A stretch of 64,000 bases of DNA from Lelliottia sp. JS-SCA-14 (GCF_035593345.1 NZ_CP141606.1:1922001-1986000), one strand, 5' to 3'. Counted from the first letter of the stretch, positions 9,590-16,485 are shown. The notes: a model not told the origin generated them from the letters alone. Numbers and translations are program-made.

Positions 9590-11158
9590 TTAGAAAATAT
9601 CCTTCACTTTAAACAGCGCTACGGACTGTGACAGCAGGTTTGCCTGGCCATTCACGCCCGATGCGGTCGTCGCCACTTCTTCCACCAGCGCGGCGTTTTG
9701 CTGCGTAACGTGATCCATCTGCGTGATGGCGATGCGGATTTGTTCCACGCCGCGGCTCTGCTCTTCCGATGCCAGCGCGATGTTCTCCATCATCACGTTG
9801 ACCTTACTGACGGCCCCGCTGATATCCAGCATGGTCTGGCTGGTTTTATTCGCCAGCTCCGCGCCTTCTTCGATATAGAGTCGTGATTCGTTAATCAGCG
9901 TGGTGATCTCTTTAGCGGAGTCCGTACAGCGGCGGGCCAGGTTTCTGACTTCCCCTGCGACCACCGCAAAACCGCGTCCGGACTGACCGGCACGGGCGGC
10001 TTCTACTGCGGCGTTAAGAGCCAGAATGTTGGTCTGGAACGCGATGCTGTCGATAACGCTGATAATCTCAACCATCTTCTGGGCGCTCTGGCTGATGGCT
10101 TCCATCTTCTTCATCATGCCGCGCATCTGCTCTTCGCCTTCGTTGGCAATACCGGCGGCATTCTGCACCATCTGTGCCGCTTCAAGCGCATTGTCGGTAT
10201 TCAGTTTCACCGTAGAGGTGATCTGCTCCATGCTCGCGGCGGTTTCCACGACGGCGGCTGCCTGCTCTTCGGTACGACGGGAGAGGTCGCTGTTGCCCGC
10301 TGAAATCTCCTGCGTGCCGATATTGATCGACTCAACGCCCTGACGGATAGAGACCACGGTGGAGTTCAGCTCGGCCTGCATGGTTTGCAGCGAGGCGCAC
10401 AGCAAACCAATTTCATTGCTGTTTTCGACGTGGATTTCCCCGGTCAGATCGCCTTTACCAATAAACTCGAAATGCTCAGCCACTTCCTGCAGCGGAAGGA
10501 CTAACATTTTGCGCATCCAGCCGTTGATCACAAAGAACAAGACGGCAGCCACCACCAGCATGGCGATCATCACATACAGGGCAAAGTGATAGGAGCTGTT
10601 GCTGTAACTGATGACGCCGTCCAGATTGCTCTGTGTGGTATCAATGTAAGAGCGATATTCATCATCCCAGGCCTGGCGAACCTGCTGGGTGGTTTCGGCA
10701 TATTTGGCTAACGCGGACTTCAGCTCCTGCGGATCGTTCACATTGATCACCAGGCCCGCATTATGCGTAATCACGCCCATTTGCTGGTCGTAACGGTCTT
10801 TCATTCTCTCGCCGACTTCGGGATGAATGGTTGAAAGCCCTGGGATCTGCACAAACAGCTGATACTGCTCGGCAGCGGTCTGCATCTCTTTGCGGATACT
10901 CTCCTGGATACCCGGCTCGTCAATATCATCGCCGTGAGTTTTGGCCTGAGCGGCAGTATCAATGATAACTCGCGCGCGCAAAATGGCGTTACGCACGTTG
11001 TTAAGCGCCTTTTGCTCTCCGGCGTTGTAACTCAGAGTCTGAATATCACTGTTGCTGCGGTGGAGGAAGTAGAGCCCCAGGCCGCTGGAAAGAATGAGCA
11101 TGAGCGTAAATGTCGTCAGAACGATCAACAGCCCGACGCTGATTTTAATATTTTTCAC
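9590..11158 (-). CDS. Methyl-accepting chemotaxis protein
   Basis: Inner-membrane chemoreceptor of 522 residues: TM1 (about 9-31), periplasmic four-helix ligand domain (about 32-188), TM2 (about 190-212), HAMP (about 213-265), and a cytoplasmic signalling domain. The hairpin tip contains IAFQTNILALNAAVEAARAG and GRGFAVVAGEVRNLA; methylation-type EEQAAAVVETAASMEQ helices flank it. It ends VALFKVKDIF and so lacks the C-terminal NWETF-type pentapeptide that tethers CheR and CheB, i.e. it is a low-abundance type receptor. Ligand unknown. A sigma-28 promoter precedes it. Confidence 0.93.
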   Translation of the reverse strand: MKNIKISVGLLIVLTTFTLMLILSSGLGLYFLHRSNSDIQTLSYNAGEQKALNNVRNAILRARVIIDTAAQAKTHGDDIDEPGIQESIRKEMQTAAEQYQLFVQIPGLSTIHPEVGERMKDRYDQQMGVITHNAGLVINVNDPQELKSALAKYAETTQQVRQAWDDEYRSYIDTTQSNLDGVISYSNSSYHFALYVMIAMLVVAAVLFFVINGWMRKMLVLPLQEVAEHFEFIGKGDLTGEIHVENSNEIGLLCASLQTMQAELNSTVVSIRQGVESINIGTQEISAGNSDLSRRTEEQAAAVVETAASMEQITSTVKLNTDNALEAAQMVQNAAGIANEGEEQMRGMMKKMEAISQSAQKMVEIISVIDSIAFQTNILALNAAVEAARAGQSGRGFAVVAGEVRNLARRCTDSAKEITTLINESRLYIEEGAELANKTSQTMLDISGAVSKVNVMMENIALASEEQSRGVEQIRIAITQMDHVTQQNAALVEEVATTASGVNGQANLLSQSVALFKVKDIF

Positions 11159-11206
11159 AATAAACCCCTTTGTAACCTGTAGCGAGTACCATCAATGTTG
11201 GAAGGG

Positions 11207-11233
11207 TTATCGGCACGGGGGGAGGTGTCTTGA
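11207..11233 (-). promoter_or_regulatory. Sigma-28 (FliA) promoter of the chemoreceptor gene
   Basis: On the minus strand the -10 element is GCCGATAA (11214-11207), a perfect match to the FliA consensus. It is preceded after 11 bp by TCAAGACA (11233-11226), which keeps the core of TAAAGTTT. The gene start is about 50 bp downstream. This puts the receptor in the late flagellar regulon. Confidence 0.8.
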
Positions 11234-11356
11234 TTCGCAGAAACAGCAAAAGCAGCCCAAAACCAAAATATGACGTTTACTGTTTTTTCTGAGGGGAAAA
11301 GCGAGATTTAAACTTGATGATCCGGATGCGTATGTCAGGCGGGGCGCGATGTCGCA

Positions 11357-11451
11357 AAAAAAAAGCCCACTATAAAGTGGGCAAGAAATACTGGAAGCAA
11401 TGTGAGCAATGTCGTACTGAATACCTGAGTGTTTTGCTCAACTATCCAGTG
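11357..11451 (-). ncRNA. RyhB-2-type iron-responsive small RNA (IsrE/RfrB-like)
   Basis: Unannotated by coding sequence. The minus strand holds the RyhB seed core CGACATTGCTCACATTGC (11414-11397), followed by TTCCAGTATT, as in E. coli RyhB. It ends in a terminator: stem GCCCAC / GTGGGC (11382-11365) with a run of nine T. A promoter and Fur box lie directly upstream, predicting a start near 11451 and an RNA of about 95 nt. In Salmonella the second RyhB (IsrE) lies next to yeaQ, the same position as here. It would pair with mRNAs of iron-using proteins through Hfq when iron is scarce. The 5' end is inferred from the promoter. Confidence 0.88.
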
Positions 11452-11453
11452 TT

Positions 11454-11486
11454 GAGAAAGATAATCTTTCTCAACTAAAGTTGCAA
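11454..11486 (-). promoter_or_regulatory. Fur-regulated promoter of the RyhB-2-type sRNA
   Basis: The palindrome GAGAAAGATAATCTTTCTC (11454-11472) matches the 19-bp Fur box at 15 positions. It overlaps the -10 region on the minus strand: TTGCAA (11486-11481), 17-bp spacer, TATCTT (11463-11458). Fur with iron would block RNA polymerase directly. Confidence 0.85.
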
Positions 11487-11545
11487 CCCCATCTTTTGTG
11501 TGGCGCAGTATTTTTTTACTGCTGATAAAACGCGCAGTCAGGCAG

Positions 11546-11561
11546 TGTGATCCTTATCACA
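11546..11561 (+). promoter_or_regulatory. CRP-type site upstream of yeaQ
   Basis: TGTGA-N6-TCACA is perfect (TGTGATCCTTATCACA). It is centred 86 bp before the yeaQ start codon and about 100 bp upstream of the sRNA promoter, so it could serve either gene. Confidence 0.6.
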
Positions 11562-11639
11562 AATTTCATTTTGGTGATCCTGTGCTATCCTTTTCTGTGT
11601 CGTTGATTTAATGACAAAAACCATACAGAGAGGAAAGCT

Positions 11640-11888
11640 ATGGGAATTTTATCCTGGATTATCTTTGGGCTTATTGCGGGGATTCTGGCGAAGTGGATCA
11701 TGCCGGGCAAAGATGGCGGCGGGTTCTTCGTCACAGTGATACTGGGGGTCGTGGGCGCCGTCGTCGGCGGCTGGATCAGCACCCTGTTCGGTTTTGGTAA
11801 AGTCGATGGCTTTAACTTCGGCAGCTTTGCTGTTGCGGTGATCGGCGCGCTGGTCGTTCTGTTTATCTACAGAAAAATCAAAAGCTAA
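11640..11888 (+). CDS. yeaQ: YeaQ/GlsB-family small membrane protein
   Basis: An 82-residue inner-membrane protein with three hydrophobic segments (about 3-20, 28-48 and 58-77), glycine-rich, ending YRKIKS. It belongs to the YeaQ/YmgE transglycosylase-associated family (GlsB), often RpoS- or stress-induced, of uncertain biochemical role. The ribosome site GAGAGGAAAG precedes the ATG. In E. coli yeaQ lies next to yoaJ-yoaK-dgcP, as here, but in this genome a 659-bp element now separates them. Confidence 0.93.
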   Translation: MGILSWIIFGLIAGILAKWIMPGKDGGGFFVTVILGVVGAVVGGWISTLFGFGKVDGFNFGSFAVAVIGALVVLFIYRKIKS

Positions 11889-12005
11889 GCGTCAGAAACG
11901 TGAAAAAGGCTGCCATCGGGCTAATGCTGGTCAGTTAAGCACCTGAGGTTATTCCGTTCACCTTATGTTCCGCAGAATATAATCGCTTCACAACCTGTGA
12001 ACGTG

Positions 12006-12031
12006 AAAAGGGGGCCACGCGGCCCCCTTTT
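12006..12031 (+). terminator. Terminator inside the left part of the IS4-like element
   Basis: Stem GGGGGCC / GGCCCCC (12010-12016, 12021-12027) with loop ACGC, flanked by AAAA and TTTT. It reads in the yeaQ direction about 120 bp after the yeaQ stop and may replace the terminator destroyed by the insertion. A perfect TATAAT lies just upstream at 11978-11983. Confidence 0.75.
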
Positions 12032-12414
12032 CAATCCCCGCGCCCCGCAAAGAAATCGGTGCTTCGCACTGCGCTCACCTCCCGGCCAGCTGCCTGCGGT
12101 CGGCTCGACTCGACTTCCTGTCTCGTTTCGCCTCTGGCCGCCATCCCTGGCGTCCAGCCCTTGTCATCTGGCCTCCGGTTCGCCGATTTCAGCGGGGACC
12201 CACACCGGCGCCACATGCAGACAGCTGTGAAGGTTGAGGGAGCGGGAGTCCGGCTGAAAATCGCTGAGGCGTTGACTGGAGGCAGGGGCAACGCACAGGG
12301 ATGTGCGTCGAGGGCGCGACTTACAGGGATGTTACCTGCGCCCGTCCCCGTCAGCCGAAAGGAATAAGACGAAGGCACCGCGAAGCGGCGATTTTCTTGG
12401 CCGGGAGCCGGGGT

Positions 12415-12447
12415 TGCCAGGGTGGTGGCGATTGAGCCACCCTGGCA
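12415..12447. repeat. Long hairpin in the interior of the IS4-like element
   Basis: TGCCAGGGTGG (12415-12425) and CCACCCTGGCA (12437-12447) are exact reverse complements, giving an 11-bp stem with an 11-nt loop. It lies in the GC-rich part of the element and is a strong sign of RNA or DNA secondary structure under selection. Confidence 0.7.
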
Positions 12448-12529
12448 CGTTCACCGCAGAGAGATGGACCGGAAGCAGAGGAACGAAAGTGAACGGAACA
12501 ATTCCACTGAAGCCATAAAGGTCCTGAGC

Positions 12530-12565
12530 AAGCAAAATAATGAATTTAAATTCATTATTTTGCTT
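12530..12565. repeat. Perfect 36-bp AT-rich palindrome at the right end of the element
   Basis: The arms 12530-12547 and 12548-12565 are exact reverse complements without a loop (AAGCAAAATAATGAATTT and its complement). The palindrome runs into the right terminal repeat. It contrasts with the GC-rich interior and could act as a bidirectional terminator or protein-binding site. Confidence 0.85.
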
Positions 12566-12611
12566 AACTGACTGGCATTAGCCATCGGGCAGCCTTTTTC
12601 GTTTGCAGAGG

Positions 12612-12686
12612 TCACCACCAGCCGAGCTGGGTGCCTGCCACAGCCACTACCGCGACGATCAACATAATAATGGTTGTCTTGCGCAT
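12612..12686 (-). CDS. yoaJ: Small membrane protein YoaJ (24 aa)
   Basis: Reads MRKTTIIMLIVAVVAVAGTQ and then LGWW, a single hydrophobic helix with a basic N-terminus. It matches the 24-residue E. coli YoaJ closely. The ATG at 12686 follows the yoaK stop codon without a gap, so the two are translationally coupled as in E. coli. It is too short for automatic gene callers. Function unknown; single-pass inner-membrane protein. Confidence 0.9.
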   Translation of the reverse strand: MRKTTIIMLIVAVVAVAGTQLGWW

Positions 12687-12785
12687 TTACGCCCCCGGCG
12701 CGGCGTAACCGCCGACAAAAAACCACGTTAAAAAGACCACTGCCGTGATAAAAATCACGACCGGGAAAACAATTCCGATCCTCAT
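12687..12785 (-). CDS. yoaK: Small membrane protein YoaK (32 aa)
   Basis: Reads MRIGIVFPVVIFITAVVFLT then WFFVGGYAAPGA, a single-pass membrane protein almost identical to E. coli YoaK. The ATG at 12785 is preceded by AGAGGTGATG, a good ribosome site. It lies 42 bp downstream of the dgcP stop and directly abuts yoaJ, reproducing the E. coli order dgcP-yoaK-yoaJ. Confidence 0.92.
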   Translation of the reverse strand: MRIGIVFPVVIFITAVVFLTWFFVGGYAAPGA

Positions 12786-12827
12786 CACATCACCTCTAAG
12801 GTTTCCTTGCCCGCAGAGTGTACGGGG

Positions 12828-13856
12828 TTACTCCTCCGGGAGAAAGCGCGTTTTGCTTTTGCCTTTTTTCTCCCGATACATCGCCGTATCCGCAGCGCGC
12901 AGCGCGCTGTCAGCATCGGTATCGGCAGGATCGACTTCGACTACGCCCAGGCTTGCGCCAGGATAAACCAGATGCACGTTGCCGAGCCAGTATTCCCCGG
13001 CAATTGACGCTCCGATCTGCGTGCGCAGAATATTTATCTGCGCGTTGTCGGCCGCGTTATCGCCCTTACTCAGACACGCCACCAAAAACTCATCGCCGCC
13101 GAGTCGGCCCACGATATCATCTTCTGTCTGCCCGTCGGTCAGCCGCTTACCCACTTCTACTAAAAACTGGTCGCCAGTCTCATGACCAAAGCGATCGTTG
13201 ATGAGCTTAAAATCATCCAGATCGATGTAGGCGATAATGGCGTTGCGCTTGAGATGACGCGCCAGCGAGAAGAGGGTATTGAGATTATCAAAAATCGCGC
13301 GGCGGTTGGGTAAACCGGTCAGCGCATCCGTATACGAATGGGCGATCAGGGCCGCGTTGGCTTCGCGCAGCTGAATGACTAAGGACTCTTTCTGAATGTA
13401 CTGGGCGATGAGACCGGCAAACAGCTGCAGCACCTGCTCACCGCGGTCGCTCAGGGTCTGTTTCTGCGTACTGGCCGCGCAGAGGGTACCGTACAGCGAC
13501 CCATCGGCCAGATGAATAGGAATACTCACGTAGGTCGTGATACCCAGCGCTTTGGCCGCGTCGCAATCCGCCCAGCGTTCCGCCACCTCGTTGCTGAAAA
13601 AGCAGTTACTGTCGATGGCGCGCTTACACAGGGTATCGCCCCAGGGCACGCTCAGCCCCTCGGGGATCTGCATCTGCTTGCTGTTGCGGGCGTAAAGAAT
13701 GTGCTGCAAACGCGCATTGATATCGACTTTCGTCAGATAGGTCGATTCCATATCGGTGACAATCTCCAGCATCTCCAGGAGCTGACGCACCAGGCTTTCA
13801 AGAGATTGTTCGGTTGCGAGGGTTTCTGAAACACGGGCAAGAATAATATCCGACAT
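12828..13856 (-). CDS. dgcP: Diguanylate cyclase DgcP
   Basis: Makes cyclic di-GMP from two GTP. The 342-residue protein has an N-terminal GAF domain (about 20-160) and a C-terminal GGDEF domain with the active-site motif GRLGGDEFLV; DALTGLPNRRAIF opens the domain. The start at the ATG at 13856 (MSDIILARVSETLA) matches E. coli DgcP in position and length; upstream in-frame codons to 14069 run through a terminator and are not part of the protein. In E. coli the protein localises to the poles/divisome via its GAF domain. Confidence 0.95.
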   Translation of the reverse strand: MSDIILARVSETLATEQSLESLVRQLLEMLEIVTDMESTYLTKVDINARLQHILYARNSKQMQIPEGLSVPWGDTLCKRAIDSNCFFSNEVAERWADCDAAKALGITTYVSIPIHLADGSLYGTLCAASTQKQTLSDRGEQVLQLFAGLIAQYIQKESLVIQLREANAALIAHSYTDALTGLPNRRAIFDNLNTLFSLARHLKRNAIIAYIDLDDFKLINDRFGHETGDQFLVEVGKRLTDGQTEDDIVGRLGGDEFLVACLSKGDNAADNAQINILRTQIGASIAGEYWLGNVHLVYPGASLGVVEVDPADTDADSALRAADTAMYREKKGKSKTRFLPEE

Positions 13857-13986
13857 GACGTAGGTAGACTCCCATGCAGAAGACGCCAGTATCTGCATGT
13901 TGTGCTGAATTTTTCGGCTGGGGCATAGTAGAACACGAATACAGGAAATTTTATATATTGTCGCGGCAGGTGCCGCAGGGCAGGCG

Positions 13987-14061
13987 AAAAAAAGCCCCGC
14001 CGTTGAGGGCAGGGCAAAAGACATCTTGATTACGGAATGATGTTCTCTGGTCATTGAGAAC
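13987..14061 (-). ncRNA. Candidate small RNA or attenuated leader upstream of dgcP
   Basis: On the minus strand a promoter-like pair, TTAAAC (14095-14090), 16-bp spacer, TATAGT (14073-14068), is followed about 55 bp later by a good terminator: stem GCCCTGCC / GGCGGGGC (14015-13994, one G-U pair) and seven T (to 13987). The terminator lies 130 bp before the dgcP start codon. The transcript would be about 75 nt. It could be a free-standing sRNA or a leader attenuator of dgcP. I do not recognise the sequence. Confidence 0.5.
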
Positions 14062-14165
14062 GCAGCCACTATAGGGTGAAAAAGTGCAGGTTTAATGGAG
14101 AAATCATGGAGAAAACGCCGAAGAGTCGGTACGCTTTACGCTCTGCAAACAGAAAGGACAATACG

Positions 14166-14408
14166 ATGCGATATCTGCTGCTGGCGATGGCTCTGCCGTT
14201 AGCCGCCTGTTCGACCCCTCCCGATGCGCCAAAACCGCCGCAAATCGGTATGGCGAATCCTGCTGCCGTCTACTGCGTGAAGAAGGGCGGAGAGCGCGTT
14301 CCGGTACAAAGTCCGCAGGGCGTTCGCACCGAGTGCAAACTGCCGGGCGGGGAAGTGATTGACGAGTGGGATCTGTTCCGCCGCGATCACCCCACGCCTG
14401 CCACGTGA
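14166..14408 (+). CDS. yoaF: Putative lipoprotein YoaF (DUF333)
   Basis: An 80-residue lipoprotein: signal peptide MRYLLLAMALPLAAC with a lipobox LAAC, then a DUF333 domain (IGMANPAAVYCVKKGG, GVRTECKLPGGEVIDEWDLFR). The two cysteines of the domain are conserved with E. coli YoaF. The ATG at 14166 is preceded by AGAAAGGAC; upstream in-frame codons lack a signal peptide. It is divergent from dgcP. Function unknown. Confidence 0.9.
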   Translation: MRYLLLAMALPLAACSTPPDAPKPPQIGMANPAAVYCVKKGGERVPVQSPQGVRTECKLPGGEVIDEWDLFRRDHPTPAT

Positions 14409-14490
14409 CAGTCAAGGCGCGACTGCGATACACTTCTCTTTAAGAATTATCTCAGTCCCCGGGGCTGATAACCCTTACCGCGAGAGAAGT

Positions 14491-14796
14491 ATGTTCCAGT
14501 TAAAACCGGGCAGCCTGTGCATGGTCATTGGCGCCCGCACCGCCGCCGGGCGGCGCAATATCGGCAAATCCGTTGAGCTTTTTGAACTCTGCAAGCCAGG
14601 CGAGCGTTTTCTCAATCCGGTCAACGGCGTGATGACCGAACTGCCTGCCAGCGCCGACCGCGCCCTGTGGCTGGTTACCGGCGATGTTTTTGCTGTCGAT
14701 AATCAGCATGGGTTCGCGTTTGTGCGACCGGAACATCTCCTGCCGCTGACGCCGGACGACGCCTCCGAAACACTCGACGAGTTAACCTACAGCTAA
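14491..14796 (+). CDS. Uncharacterised protein (101 aa)
   Basis: I do not recognise a named family. The protein has no signal peptide. A beta-rich start (MFQLKPGSLCMVIGARTAAG) and a repeat-like middle (ALWLVTGDVFAVDNQHGFAF) suggest a small SH3-like barrel fold. The start is the ATG at 14491 behind GCGAGAGAAG. Its last 15 bp overlap the 3' end of the convergent yeaO gene. Confidence 0.6.
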   Translation: MFQLKPGSLCMVIGARTAAGRRNIGKSVELFELCKPGERFLNPVNGVMTELPASADRALWLVTGDVFAVDNQHGFAFVRPEHLLPLTPDDASETLDELTYS

Positions 14797-15135
14797 CTGA
14801 CGCAGCCAGTCGGCTAACACCAGGGCGTGATTCTGCTGAGTATTCTTCGCGCCGTAGAGCAGCGTCACGGTCTGTTTTTGGGCGAGGGCGGCCACACGTT
14901 TTCCCTCGTCTCGTTGCTGGTCCAGCTCCTGCTGATACGCCTCGCGAAAAGCGGTGAAATCAATGGTTTCGCCGTGGAAGGCTTTGCGTAGATCGCTTGA
15001 AGGCGTCAGCGCTTTGCACCACTCATCAAACGCCAGATCCTCTTTTTTGACGCCGCGCGGCCACAGCCGGTCGACCAGAATGCGATAGCCGTCGTCCGGA
15101 CTCGCCGCGTCATACACCCGTTTACACTGAATCAT
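14782..15135 (-). CDS. yeaO: DUF488 family protein YeaO
   Basis: A 117-residue protein of the DUF488 family with the signature RILVDRLWPRG and a C-terminal LLYGAKNTQQNHALVLADWL. The biochemical function is unknown. The ATG at 15135 (MIQCKRVYDAA) has GGAGAGAG in front; the frame extends five codons further upstream without a better site. It overlaps the end of the DUF523 gene by 14 bp, implying translational coupling. Confidence 0.88.
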   Translation of the reverse strand: MIQCKRVYDAASPDDGYRILVDRLWPRGVKKEDLAFDEWCKALTPSSDLRKAFHGETIDFTAFREAYQQELDQQRDEGKRVAALAQKQTVTLLYGAKNTQQNHALVLADWLRQLAVG

Positions 15136-15625
15136 TGTCTCTCTCCTCAACCCAGGCGATCAGCTCTGCAAGCTGGTTGTCGGAAAATACCTGAATACCA
15201 TGTTCACGTAACAACGCGGCGGCGACACCCATTCCACGGCGTTTTTGCCCGCTGAACGTGCCGTCGTAGATCTGTTCGCTGCCGCAGGTCGGGCTGCCGT
15301 CGGTGAGCAGCGCGGCGCTGCACTTTCCCTCCTGAGCGGCGCGTAACGCCAGCCAGGCGGCAAGCTGATAGTGCGCGGTAACATCGCTGCCGTCGCTTTC
15401 CAGAATTCGCGCATGGCCTGCCATCACCTCAGTTCCGCCGCCGTCCACAATCTCAGCCGGTAAACGGGGGATCGACAATCCTGCCGCCAGCTCCGGGCAG
15501 TGGGTGACCAGGCGTTGCTCAAGCTGCCAGCGGTGGAGGGTTGCAGAGATCGCCGCTTTTTCGCTGCCGTTATAGCGAACTTTGTGGCCCATCAGGCAGG
15601 CGCTGACCAGAATTTTGGTTTTCAT
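15122..15625 (-). CDS. DUF523 family protein
   Basis: A 167-residue DUF523 (YbbK-like) protein. Typical features are the opening KILVSACLMGHKVRYNG, CPELAAGLSIPR, and the cysteine-containing LLTDGSPTCGSEQIYDGTF; the conserved cysteines hint at metal or Fe-S binding. Function unknown. The start at 15625 fits the family; upstream residues in frame do not. Its 3' end overlaps yeaO. E. coli K-12 has no gene of this kind at this site. Confidence 0.82.
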   Translation of the reverse strand: MKTKILVSACLMGHKVRYNGSEKAAISATLHRWQLEQRLVTHCPELAAGLSIPRLPAEIVDGGGTEVMAGHARILESDGSDVTAHYQLAAWLALRAAQEGKCSAALLTDGSPTCGSEQIYDGTFSGQKRRGMGVAAALLREHGIQVFSDNQLAELIAWVEERDNDSV

Positions 15626-15773
15626 AACGATCCGAAGAAGGGGGGGAAATACGTTACCACTATACCACCCGAGTTTTTCCCCCTCCAATTTAAGGTATTG
15701 TGAAGCCTGCAAAAGATCGGTAGGCTGAGGTTCCTTATGTTATCTGATAATTCTCTGGCATATGGAACCCCTC

Positions 15774-16481
15774 ATGGAACACACCCCGGTAAAAGATACG
15801 CTGCGCATTGCCCTTGTCGGTGACTACAACCCTGACGTTATCGCCCATCAGGCGATCCCTTTATCCATCGATGATGCCGCTGCCGTTCTGGATTTAACGG
15901 CGGATTACGACTGGATCGCCACCCCCGAGCTGACCAGCCCGGAAGATCTGGTGGGTTACGACGCGATCTGGCTGGTTCCGGCAAGTCCTTATAAAAATGT
16001 CGACGGGGCCTTCATCGCCGCTCGCTTTGCGCGTGAAAACAGCATTCCGTTCCTCGGCACCTGCGGCGGGTTCCAGCATGCGCTGATTGAGTATGCGCGC
16101 AACGTGCTGGGCTGGAGCGATGCGGCCCACGCGGAAACCGACACCGACGGCAGAATGGTGATCGCGCCATTGACCTGCTCGCTGGTGGAAAAAACGGACA
16201 CCATCGAGCTTCGCGCCAATACGATTATCGCCAAAGCCTATGGTCGGGAAGAGATTGAAGAGGGGTATCACTGCAACTACGGCGTCTCGCCTGAGTTCAC
16301 GCAGGAGCTGGAAAGCGGCGATATGCGCGTGACGGGCTGGGATGAGCAGGGTGAAATCCGGGCGGTTGAGCTGGTGACGCATCCGTTCTTCGTCGCCACC
16401 CTGTTCCAGCACGAGCGCGGCGCGCTGGCGGGGCGTCCGGTGCCGCTGGTGCAGGCGATGCTCCACGCCGCACGCAGCTAA
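15774..16481 (+). CDS. Class I glutamine amidotransferase-like protein (CTP synthase C-domain type)
   Basis: A 235-residue stand-alone glutaminase-like domain related to the C-terminal half of CTP synthase: opening LRIALVGDYNPDV, nucleophile elbow FLGTCGGFQHALIEYARNVLG with the candidate catalytic Cys, and a His-containing THPFFVATLFQHE near the end. There is no synthetase domain, so its acceptor is unknown. I choose the ATG at 15774, which has GGAA seven bases upstream, over the one at 15762. It is absent from this locus in E. coli K-12. Confidence 0.72.
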   Translation: MEHTPVKDTLRIALVGDYNPDVIAHQAIPLSIDDAAAVLDLTADYDWIATPELTSPEDLVGYDAIWLVPASPYKNVDGAFIAARFARENSIPFLGTCGGFQHALIEYARNVLGWSDAAHAETDTDGRMVIAPLTCSLVEKTDTIELRANTIIAKAYGREEIEEGYHCNYGVSPEFTQELESGDMRVTGWDEQGEIRAVELVTHPFFVATLFQHERGALAGRPVPLVQAMLHAARS

Positions 16482-16485
16482 ACGA

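Larger units (their letters stand above)
11922..12580. mobile_element. 659-bp non-autonomous element with IS4-like ends
   Basis: The left end TAATGCTGGTCAGTTAAGCA (11922-11941) and the reverse complement of the right end TAATGCCAGTCAGTTAAGCA (12580-12561) match at 18 of 20 positions. They resemble, from memory, the IS4 ends (TAATGCnnnTCAGTTAAG). Each end is flanked by the same 10-bp direct repeat GCCATCGGGC (11912-11921, 12581-12590), the expected target duplication length for the family. No transposase is present; open frames inside are short and without homology I can recognise. The interior is GC-rich and full of inverted repeats, suggesting a structured RNA or a regulatory passenger. It carries a terminator near the left end and a 36-bp palindrome at the right end. 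Confidence 0.82.
11902..12600. terminator. Bidirectional yeaQ/yoaJ terminator, split by an insertion
   Basis: The left flank 11902-11921 and the right flank 12581-12600 join, after removing one copy of the repeated GCCATCGGGC, into a hairpin with perfect 13-bp arms GAAAAAGGCTGCC / GGCAGCCTTTTTC and loop ATCG. It has A and T runs for both directions and lies between convergent yeaQ and yoaK-yoaJ. The insertion has separated the two arms by more than 650 bp, so the terminator can no longer fold locally. Confidence 0.8.

Noticed and set aside
12031..12535. Several short overlapping frames within the IS4-like element
   Set aside because: Pro/Arg/Gly-rich, on both strands and in several frames, with no ribosome sites; better explained by structured GC-rich non-coding DNA.
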